A DNA stretch of 10,342 bases from positions 1 to 10,342 of the forward strand of contig JAQVUB010000055.1 in assembly GCA_028699735.1 (NCBI GenBank), in the 5' to 3' direction. Below, piece by piece: positions 1-4,943 of the stretch. The position numbers and the translations under genes are program-made. The DNA is from Lentisphaeria bacterium (GTDB lineage: Bacteria > Verrucomicrobiota > Lentisphaeria > Oligosphaerales > Oligosphaeraceae). Position 1 is the stretch's first letter. Each line of letters opens with the position of its first letter. The notes beneath the pieces are model-generated. The model searched no databases. It worked only from the letters and a program-made list of their open reading frames with translations, and was not told the DNA's origin.

Positions 1-710
1 AGAGCCAGGTAGGCATGCCAGTCTGGATTGTCCCAGTTGCCCCAGAAGGCCGCTTCGCCAAAAGCCGGCAGCGGATAGCCGAAGCGCTGCTCGAATTGCA
101 GTCGGCACACTTTGCATCCACAGGTGCGAAAACCGCTGAAATGAATGTTGTCATCACACATCAGACCCGAGATGCCGGTTTCGGCAAGCAATTTTTTCAC
201 GTAGACGAGATAGGCCTCGATGAATTCCGGGTTGGCAAAGCAGAATTGTTCAGCAGTATATTGCTCCAGCCAGGATGGCTCCCCGGTCAGCAAATCGTAC
301 ATTCGCCAGCTGTTCAGGTTGCAGCCGTTGAATGTCCAGGAAGCAGCGCTGCTGCGGTCGGGACAAAAGGGCAGATGGGTACCGGAATGCAATTTGACCT
401 TGCGCATCCCCGTGACATCGTCATAGCGGTGAACCAGGGTTGCGGAATGGTGATCAAACAAGGCAATGCCACGCTGACTCAGTTCCCCGGAGACCGCTGC
501 CAGATAGTCATGCAGCTGAGTCCATATCGGCAGAAAATCCCAGCGAAAATGCGCTCCGAAAACAGTGGCCGTATTGACACCTGCGGCCAGCATCTGATCG
601 GCCCGGCGGCGAATCCGGTCAAGATTGTCCGAGTTGGGCCAATCGAGATCCTCCCAGCTGATCCACCAGCTGACCATCCTGCGGGAATTTTCGGAAAGCG
701 GAATTGGCAT
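1..710 (-). CDS. Glycoside-hydrolase-like TIM-barrel protein, N-terminal part (cut by window edge)
   Basis: An open frame runs from an ATG at 710 leftward off the window, giving 236 complete codons without a stop. The protein begins MPIPLSENSRRMVSWWISWE, and the early part (WEDLDWPNSDNLDRIRRRAD, then MLAAGVNTATVFG) looks like the first strand and helix of a TIM barrel. Around residues 184-191 is LMCDDNIHF, with D186, D187 and H190, an acidic strand end of the kind that carries catalytic residues in GH42-like and related hydrolases. It is followed by a compact cysteine group C197-G-C199-x2-C202, which I associate with the C-x-C-x2-C...F stretch of such barrels. No signal peptide is visible, so I infer a cytoplasmic enzyme. 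No strong ribosome binding site precedes the ATG, but no other ATG is in frame upstream. It is divergent from the AraC-family gene, which probably controls it. Substrate and exact family are unknown; the C-terminal part is missing. Confidence 0.8.
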   Translation of the reverse strand, partial: MPIPLSENSRRMVSWWISWEDLDWPNSDNLDRIRRRADQMLAAGVNTATVFGAHFRWDFLPIWTQLHDYLAAVSGELSQRGIALFDHHSATLVHRYDDVTGMRKVKLHSGTHLPFCPDRSSAASWTFNGCNLNSWRMYDLLTGEPSWLEQYTAEQFCFANPEFIEAYLVYVKKLLAETGISGLMCDDNIHFSGFRTCGCKVCRLQFEQRFGYPLPAFGEAAFWGNWDNPDWHAYLA

Positions 711-773
711 AAAGAAACTTTCAAAAAAACTCTGTAAAGAGAAGCATTTGGAAACAAATTTGTGACATCTTAT

Positions 774-802
774 ATTATAATCAGGAAGGGGTGGAAGGTC
801 AA
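774..802 (-). promoter_or_regulatory. Sigma70-type promoter of the glycoside-hydrolase-like gene
   Basis: On the minus strand a -35 box TTGACC (802-797) and a perfect -10 box TATAAT (779-774) are separated by 17 bp. The predicted transcript would start near 767, giving a leader of about 57 nt before the ATG at 710. This is the best promoter match in the window. Confidence 0.7.
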
Positions 803-811
803 TATTCGGAT

Positions 812-842
812 GTGCCAAAAAAAGTACAATATCGTGCCAAAA
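812..842. promoter_or_regulatory. Direct repeat, candidate AraC-family operator
   Basis: GTGCCAAAA occurs at 812-820 and again at 834-842, 22 bp apart from start to start (about two helical turns). The nearer copy ends 9 bp upstream of the -35 box of the hydrolase promoter; the repeat centres fall near -49 and -71. AraC-family activators commonly bind two direct half-sites about 21 bp apart beside the -35 box, and an AraC-family gene is divergent from here. The assignment is inference; the repeat itself is visible. Confidence 0.45.
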
Positions 843-847
843 TCCGC

Positions 848-876
848 TTGCGGTATGGTTGCAAACGGATTATATT
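848..876 (+). promoter_or_regulatory. Possible promoter of the AraC-family gene
   Basis: TTGCGG (848-853) and TATATT (871-876) are 17 bp apart on the plus strand. The -10 box matches 5 of 6 bases but the -35 box only 3 of 6, so this is a weak call. It would give a leader of about 160 nt that includes the palindrome at 905-988. Confidence 0.3.
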
Positions 877-904
877 TCGCTCTGTGGAGAACATCAAATG
901 AGCT

Positions 905-988
905 TTTTTAACAACTAAAAAACACGAAAAGGCACGAAAATTTCAAAGCAACAACTTTTAAAAATTCGTATCTTTTCGTTGTTAAAAA
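905..988. repeat. Imperfect palindrome built on the CACGAAA word, upstream of the AraC-family gene
   Basis: The outer arms are exact: TTTTTAACAAC (905-915) and GTTGTTAAAAA (978-988). Inside, the left arm has two CACGAAAA words (923-930, 933-940), and the right arm read on the other strand gives GAAAAGATACGAATTTTT, so pairing continues after a gap of about 10 nt. It resembles the larger palindromes at 4628-4821 and 6482-6809, which use AACCACGAAAAACAC. The rest of the spacer 711-1043 holds the divergent promoters and operator candidate listed separately, and no gene. Confidence 0.6.
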
Positions 989-1043
989 TTTGGATGGGTT
1001 TTCTGTGGTCTATGCAAGAAAGGCAACTGGAGAGGTTTGTGAT

Positions 1044-1916
1044 ATGCAGAAATACTCTTGTCGTCATATTAAGCTGCAAGCCGTCGAACGTGCTTTTTCG
1101 GGATTTTTTCCGTTGCTGCGCATTGGCTTTATCGAGAACTTGAAGCAAGAGTCTTATGAGACCTTCAGCGGCAAACTCGAGCTCTGTTTCCGCTTTTCCG
1201 CGGAGGGCACTGAGATGACCGATGTGGTCAATGGGGTCGCCTGCAAAACCCCGTTTCCGAATATCTTTTTGAAAATTCCAACGATGCACCAGTATTCGAT
1301 GTGTGATTCCCTGCGTGATGTGATCTATTTTTATTATGATGCTTCCCTGTATGAGCGTATGCTGGCCTGTGGTCTGATCAGTCCACCGTACATCTGGCAT
1401 TTTCAGATGACCCGGGAGCTTGCCAGTATTTTCGGCAGGATCCGGGAATTATGTGAACATGTTCTCGAGTACGGTGTGGTCGATCAGCTCGACTTGCTGG
1501 CACTGCAGCTTTTTCAGAATGTTCTCCTGAAACGGGTTCATCCCGCCGGGAATGTCTATGAACAGTCGGTTGAGGCGCGAATCCGGCGCATAGCCAGCTA
1601 TTTGCAATTGAACTTCAACCGGGCGGTCAGTTTGGAGGAACTCTACAAGCGCAATGGCTTTTCGCGGCGTTCCTTCTTCCGGCACTGGAATCAGTATTAC
1701 CCGGTATCGCCCTGGCAGTATATTCAGGAATTAAAGCTGGATTATGCCTGCAACCGCCTCCGCGAAACCTCAATGCCCATTGGCGAAATCTGCAGCGAAC
1801 TGAATTTCAAAAACCAGCATTATATTTCCAGCCTTTTCAAAAAACGTTTTGGCATCACCCCGATGCAATTCCGCAAAGAACATTGTCTTCGTGATACGGA
1901 TGCTGGCGCAAATTAA
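1044..1916 (+). CDS. AraC-family transcriptional regulator
   Basis: A cytoplasmic DNA-binding regulator of 290 residues. The C-terminal third (about residues 178-280) is a typical AraC/XylS double helix-turn-helix: VSLEELYKRNGFSRRSFFRH forms the first motif, and MPIGEICSELNFKNQHYISS followed by LFKKRFGITPMQFRKE forms the second and the family's closing signature. The N-terminal 165 or so residues should be the effector domain; I cannot assign it to a known fold. I chose ATG 1044 because GGAGAGG (1029-1035) lies 8 nt before it; the frame stays open upstream to a TTG at 990, but that sits right beside the palindrome and lacks such a site. The gene is divergent from the glycoside-hydrolase-like gene, an arrangement in which the regulator usually activates its neighbour. 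The effector is probably a sugar released by that enzyme, but this is inference. Confidence 0.93.
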   Translation: MQKYSCRHIKLQAVERAFSGFFPLLRIGFIENLKQESYETFSGKLELCFRFSAEGTEMTDVVNGVACKTPFPNIFLKIPTMHQYSMCDSLRDVIYFYYDASLYERMLACGLISPPYIWHFQMTRELASIFGRIRELCEHVLEYGVVDQLDLLALQLFQNVLLKRVHPAGNVYEQSVEARIRRIASYLQLNFNRAVSLEELYKRNGFSRRSFFRHWNQYYPVSPWQYIQELKLDYACNRLRETSMPIGEICSELNFKNQHYISSLFKKRFGITPMQFRKEHCLRDTDAGAN

Positions 1917-1952
1917 AAGGCAGCGTAAGCGGGATGCTCACGCTGCCTTTTT
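1915..1952. terminator. Bidirectional rho-independent terminator between convergent genes
   Basis: AAAGGCAGCGT (1916-1926) pairs perfectly with ACGCTGCCTTT (1940-1950), with a few more inner pairs and a GGGAT loop. T runs follow on the plus strand (1948-1952) and A runs precede (1915-1918), so it can end transcription both of the AraC-family gene, whose stop it overlaps, and of the convergent oxidoreductase gene. Confidence 0.9.
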
Positions 1953-1996
1953 GCCGTATTGCCCAGAGGCCGTTCAATAGAAGAACAACACGGTGG

Positions 1997-3274
1997 TCAG
2001 CCGAAAGAAGGAACGCAGATGATTTCGCCGTCGCGTTGCGCAGAACGGTGTGCGGCGATGCCCATGGCCATGTAATGAACCGCTTCGGCAACCGGAATGG
2101 CCGGCGCCCGGTTTTCCAGGACGCTGGAGACGAATTCATGGACGAGATAGGGATGGCTGCCACCATGGCCGGTGGGCTGAAAGTCATCATGGGGATCCGC
2201 AGTGGGATTGCAGACGGCCTTGAAGGCCTGCTGGACTTCAAGGGGCAGGGGATCACGCATTTCGGCGGGAGTCATGCGCTTGAAGCCCGCCCAGGGCCAT
2301 TGCGGGTTTCCAGGATTGGGCTGATCTTCCATGATCGGCTTGGCGGTGCCGGGTGCCGTTCGCTGGTTGGATTGCCAGACATCACGGGAAAAACTCCCGG
2401 TTTTTCCGAAAATCCGGAAGATTTCCGGTTCATCGCGGTCGAAGCTGGTTGCTCCGATTTCGCGATATTCTCCGATGCGCAGACTGGCTCCATTGGCCAG
2501 TTTGAAGAGGGCGGAGACATTGGAAAAGTCATCATGAGCGAAGAAGGGATCGTTGTTGGTATTGGGGGTGCCATAGGCACTGACCTTGAGTGCACGGGTC
2601 TGCATGACATGGATCGGCCCGGAAACCGAATGCGTGGGATAACTCATCGGACTGCCCTTGACACCACGCTGGTGATATTTGGCCATCAGAGCGGCATGCT
2701 GACTGCCGACGACTCCCTGGGTGCGGTGTTCCTTGACTTTACGCAAGTTGCTCCCACCGTTGATGCCGCCATCCACATCATGGACATATTCGCCTTCGGC
2801 ATACACATATTCCCCGAAAGCGCCACCGGCGGCCATGCGCCGGCAGAACATCGTCTGCGGCCGGTAAATGGTCGTTTCGCCAAGCATGTACTGTTTCCCG
2901 GTACGCTGTACCGTTTCAATCAGTTTCCCGCACCAGTCGAGGGTTTCCTCGTCGTCCGGCAGACTGATCAGCGGCACAGCACTGTAGACATGCTTGCCGG
3001 ATTCCAGAGCCTGGATGCATTGCGGCGCATGCAGCCAGGGCTGCGTGATAATCACCAGAGCATCCAGATCCGCACGAGAGATCTCATCGAGAGTCCCATA
3101 GCAGTCCTTCTCACTGACCTTGCCGGCCATGAACGGATCGTGCAGAAACTTGTTCACTTTTTCCGCTTCACAATCGCACAAGGCAACCCGGTCAACCGAC
3201 GGATGTGCCTTGAACAGCTTCGCAAATTGAGTGCCGAACGCACCTAAACCAACTAAACCCAGACGGATTCCCAT
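1997..3274 (-). CDS. Gfo/Idh/MocA-family oxidoreductase (SAVP type)
   Basis: A 425-residue NAD(P)-dependent oxidoreductase-like protein. The N-terminal Rossmann domain opens with IRLGLVGLGAFG, the GxGxxG dinucleotide loop at residues 9-14. DALVIITQPWLHAPQCIQAL (71-90) is the family's strand and helix before the usual catalytic EKP motif. Here that site reads GKHVYSAVPL (93-102), so valine 100 stands in place of the canonical lysine. The C-terminal domain carries YPTHSVSGPIHV (212-223) and GGSHPYLVHEFV (371-382), both in keeping with this subgroup. Length suits the longer members. ATG 3274 is preceded by an excellent AGGAGGAG (3277-3284); the 20-codon upstream extension has no comparable site and is rejected. 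No signal peptide is visible. The substrate is probably a sugar, polyol or glycoside, not decidable here. The missing lysine means that ordinary dehydrogenase chemistry should not be assumed. Confidence 0.9.
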   Translation of the reverse strand: MGIRLGLVGLGAFGTQFAKLFKAHPSVDRVALCDCEAEKVNKFLHDPFMAGKVSEKDCYGTLDEISRADLDALVIITQPWLHAPQCIQALESGKHVYSAVPLISLPDDEETLDWCGKLIETVQRTGKQYMLGETTIYRPQTMFCRRMAAGGAFGEYVYAEGEYVHDVDGGINGGSNLRKVKEHRTQGVVGSQHAALMAKYHQRGVKGSPMSYPTHSVSGPIHVMQTRALKVSAYGTPNTNNDPFFAHDDFSNVSALFKLANGASLRIGEYREIGATSFDRDEPEIFRIFGKTGSFSRDVWQSNQRTAPGTAKPIMEDQPNPGNPQWPWAGFKRMTPAEMRDPLPLEVQQAFKAVCNPTADPHDDFQPTGHGGSHPYLVHEFVSSVLENRAPAIPVAEAVHYMAMGIAAHRSAQRDGEIICVPSFG

Positions 3275-3303
3275 GACTCCTCCTAAAAATAAACGATATG
3301 GAC

Positions 3304-3334
3304 AAAAAACTTGGCGTGGGCTGGCGCCCACCAC
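3304..3334. repeat. Dispersed hairpin element, copy 1
   Basis: This 31-nt stretch contains a 6-bp stem GTGGGC (3316-3321), a TGGC tetraloop and GCCCAC (3326-3331). It matches 6503-6533 at 27 of 31 positions, with the leading A-run and ACTTGG shared. Two of the four differences are a compensatory G-C to A-T exchange in the stem. It lies in the gene-free spacer 3275-3621, some 20 bp upstream of the oxidoreductase ribosome binding site. Confidence 0.7.
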
Positions 3335-3338
3335 CGAT

Positions 3339-3366
3339 GTAAGTTGTAAGTTGTTAATGGTAAGTT
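3339..3366. repeat. GTAAGTT heptamer repeats
   Basis: GTAAGTT occurs at 3339-3345, 3346-3352 and 3360-3366, with a degenerate GTTAATG unit at 3353-3359, so the 7-nt register is kept over four units. It is non-coding and lies between the hairpin element and the 9-mer array. Confidence 0.75.
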
Positions 3367-3400
3367 GTTGGGGATATCTTCGATCCTATCCATGAAAGAT

Positions 3401-3495
3401 CCGATCGGTCGAATCGGTCGAATCGGTCGGATCGGTCGGATCGGTCGGATCGGTCGGATCGGTCGGATCGGTCGGATCGGTCGAATCGGTCGGAT
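3401..3495. repeat. CGGTCGGAT 9-mer tandem array
   Basis: Ten consecutive 9-nt units run from 3406 to 3495, preceded by a partial unit. Units 1, 2 and 9 read CGGTCGAAT; the others read CGGTCGGAT. Because the period is a multiple of three, the minus strand would read as a serine-aspartate-arginine run, but nothing else there looks coding. The same word recurs at 4608-4629 on the other side of the DeoR-family gene, in the same orientation. Confidence 0.9.
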
Positions 3496-3566
3496 GTGAC
3501 CAAAACGGCTCTTGGTGACGTATTCATTAAACCCTTTAAGCCAATTATTTGTGAATTAGCTTTCGG

Positions 3567-3591
3567 AAAAATCTTGCTTGAGAAACAAGCA
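3567..3591 (-). terminator. Probable terminator of the DeoR-family gene
   Basis: On the minus strand TGCTTG (3591-3586), a five-base loop and CAAGCA (3580-3575) are followed by AGATTTTT (3574-3567). The stem is only 6 bp and the T run is offset by three bases, but it sits about 30 bp after the stop codon of the DeoR-family gene. The remaining spacer between the 9-mer array and this site shows nothing recognisable. Confidence 0.5.
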
Positions 3592-3621
3592 TTTGGGTGA
3601 TCGGAGTGAAAGATCCTACTC

Positions 3622-4470
3622 TTAATGACCAATGAATGCCAAATTCTTTGGCGGCAGAAAGCTTGGAGCCGGGGCGTTTTTTGGCGGCTGCGCAAGCAGG
3701 ATTCCGATGCCGAGTTTTTGCAGTTTGGCGAGAATGGCCGGGTCGGCATCGCTGTCGGTGACCAAAGTAAACGATTCTCCCTTCAAAGAAGCGTAGGGTA
3801 CAAAGGAGCGCCGTCCCAGCTTGCTGCTGTCTGCCAGAATCAGCACCTTCTGACTGCGGGCCACTACCGCTGCGGCCAGCAGCGAGGTTTCTTCATCCGT
3901 GGTGGTGAGCGTGCCATCTTCGGCAATGCCGTCGGCTCCGAGAACCGCTTTGGTGAAATGGTACCGTTCGAGATGCTGCAGGGTCACCATACCAGCCAGA
4001 TCCATTCGACTGGAACGGATGTTGCCACCGGTCAGAACGACCGGACAATGTTGCGCCAAAGATGCGCCGAACGCCAGGGAATTGGTGACCACATGCACAT
4101 CGTTGAGTTCCGCTGCCTCCAGGCGAGTGCACAGGCTGTGACCGCATTCCAGGACGGTCGTCCCCGAGTCGAAAAAGAGGCGGTCCCGGTCAGCGAACAA
4201 TTTTGCCGCCGTTTCTCCAATCACACGCTTTTCGCAGACTTGGCTGGCCGCTTCCCGCTGAAACAAATACGTGGCCGCATCCCCAGAAACCGGCAGACGG
4301 CAGCCCCCATGCACCCGCAACAAATGACCCTGCTGCTCCAGAAACGTTAAATGACGCCGAACCGTAGCATCGGACATTCCCAATGCCGCAGCTACACTGA
4401 CTACCTGCAATTGCCCATGGGAACGCAATAACTTCAGTATCTTCTCTTGAGTACGTTCAAACTTGCCCAC
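3622..4470 (-). CDS. DeoR-family transcriptional regulator
   Basis: A 282-residue sugar-metabolism repressor. Residues 4-58 form the DeoR winged helix-turn-helix: FERTQEKILKLLRSHGQLQV, then VAAALGMSDATVRRHLTFLE, then LLRVHGG. The effector domain follows with FFDSGTTVLECG (99-110), HVVTNSLAFGASLAQ (126-140), VVLTGGNIR (144-152), VLGADGI (176-182) and VLILADSSKLGRRSF (209-223). This is the DeoRC domain, which binds phosphorylated sugars. I start it at GTG 4470 because GGAG (4482-4479) lies 8 nt upstream and because a longer ATG start at 4527 would lie upstream of the predicted -10 box. It is divergent from the aminotransferase-kinase-amidohydrolase-isomerase series, so it probably represses that series and itself until a pathway phosphate accumulates. 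The last 25 residues, rich in proline and lysine, are not family-conserved. Confidence 0.93.
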   Translation of the reverse strand: MGKFERTQEKILKLLRSHGQLQVVSVAAALGMSDATVRRHLTFLEQQGHLLRVHGGCRLPVSGDAATYLFQREAASQVCEKRVIGETAAKLFADRDRLFFDSGTTVLECGHSLCTRLEAAELNDVHVVTNSLAFGASLAQHCPVVLTGGNIRSSRMDLAGMVTLQHLERYHFTKAVLGADGIAEDGTLTTTDEETSLLAAAVVARSQKVLILADSSKLGRRSFVPYASLKGESFTLVTDSDADPAILAKLQKLGIGILLAQPPKNAPAPSFLPPKNLAFIGH

Positions 4471-4513
4471 TGAACTATCTCCAAAGCATGAAAAATCATG
4501 ACACAACAAAGCT

Positions 4514-4541
4514 AAAATATCCTGCAAAAAAAGATTGTCAA
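4514..4541 (-). promoter_or_regulatory. Promoter of the DeoR-family gene
   Basis: A perfect -35 box TTGACA (4541-4536) is followed after 16 bp by TATTTT (4519-4514, 4 of 6). Transcription would start near 4507, leaving a leader of about 37 nt before the GTG at 4470. This supports the GTG start over the ATG at 4527. Confidence 0.55.
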
Positions 4542-4560
4542 GATGAAAACGAGCAATTTT

Positions 4561-4601
4561 AATGAAAAATTTTCATTTCAATCAAAAATAAGGTTTCATT
4601 T
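4561..4601. promoter_or_regulatory. Candidate DeoR-family operator: palindrome plus TTTCATTT repeats
   Basis: AATGAAAAATTTTCATT (4561-4577) is a near-perfect palindrome, and TTTCATTT is repeated at 4571-4578 and 4594-4601, 23 bp apart. It lies about 20 bp upstream of the -35 box of the DeoR-family gene and between the divergent transcription units. Several DeoR-family repressors recognise repeated TTTC-containing words, so this is a reasonable operator candidate, but the region is AT-rich and chance matches are possible. Confidence 0.35.
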
Positions 4602-4604
4602 GTT

Positions 4605-4629
4605 GATCGGTCGGATCGGTCGGATCGGT
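4605..4629. repeat. Second, short CGGTCGGAT array
   Basis: Two full 9-nt units (4608-4616, 4617-4625) plus partial units on each side repeat the word of the array at 3401-3495 in the same orientation. The DeoR-family gene therefore lies between two direct repeats of this word. Confidence 0.8.
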
Positions 4630-4821
4630 AATACGTCAGTAAAGCTGGGTGTCAGTGGATTTTTTTAACCACGAAAAACACAAACTGACACGAAAAAAAT
4701 TCATGGAAGTGGCGTTGATAGCTAGCATGCGTTGTTCTTTCCATGAATTTTTTTCGTGTCATTTCGTGCATTTCGTGGTTAAAAAGAATTCCTCAGTTAC
4801 CCGGGTTCACTGACCCATTAC
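4628..4821. repeat. Long imperfect palindrome upstream of the aminotransferase gene
   Basis: The core arms 4664-4708 and 4739-4783 read, in the same sense, TTTAACCACGAAAAACAC and TTTAACCACGAAATGCAC at their outer ends, then both continue through GACACGAAAAAAATTCATGG. Pairing continues outward: 4628-4659 aligns without gaps with the complement of 4790-4821 at 23 of 32 positions. The loop is about 30 nt (4709-4738). The arms are thus near 80 nt each. No gene, transposase or obvious target-site duplication is present. Confidence 0.8.
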
Positions 4822-4863
4822 GCCGGATTTCTATTGTTTTTTTTGCGATTTTTCTCGAAATGC

Positions 4864-4892
4864 TTGAAATGAACATTTTTAAGGGATATGTT
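4864..4892 (+). promoter_or_regulatory. Possible promoter of the aminotransferase gene
   Basis: TTGAAA (4864-4869, 5 of 6) and TATGTT (4887-4892, 4 of 6) are 17 bp apart. Transcription would begin near 4899, after the palindrome and about 45 nt before the ATG at 4944. The region is AT-rich, so this is tentative. Confidence 0.35.
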
Positions 4893-4943
4893 AATGTGGT
4901 GAAAATTTTCCAATGTTTTTCCCTTTTGTGGGAGGAGTTAACG

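Noticed and set aside
15..737. 240-residue plus-strand frame at the left edge
   Set aside because: It is the antisense of the glycoside-hydrolase-like gene, whose frame on the minus strand has recognisable barrel motifs, a near-perfect promoter and continues off the edge. The plus-strand translation resembles no family.
1934..3247. 437-residue plus-strand frame antisense to the oxidoreductase gene
   Set aside because: It is long, but it is the mirror of a gene with clear Rossmann and Gfo/Idh motifs and an excellent ribosome binding site. It also begins in the terminator region and has no family-like motifs.
3401..3495. CRISPR array
   Set aside because: The units are 9 nt and directly contiguous, with no spacers. 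The same applies to the 11-mer and heptamer arrays. No cas-like gene is present.
3354..3749. Minus-strand frame with a serine-aspartate-arginine repeat
   Set aside because: It is the 9-mer array read in frame (the period is a multiple of three) fused to an out-of-frame stretch of the DeoR-family gene. There is no ribosome binding site or domain.
3513..4638. 9-bp inverted pair TGACGTATT / AATACGTCA flanking the DeoR-family gene as insertion ends
   Set aside because: The match is only 9 bp, the context on the two sides differs, and no target duplication or transposase is seen; chance is likely in a spacer full of repeats.
4628..4821. Complete insertion sequence
   Set aside because: There is no transposase frame inside and no clear target-site duplication at the ends, so I report only a palindromic repeat.
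4743..4943. N-terminal extension of the aminotransferase from TTG 4743
   Set aside because: The extension would be encoded by a palindrome arm and AT-rich spacer and lacks a ribosome binding site, whereas ATG 4944 has a strong one six bases upstream.
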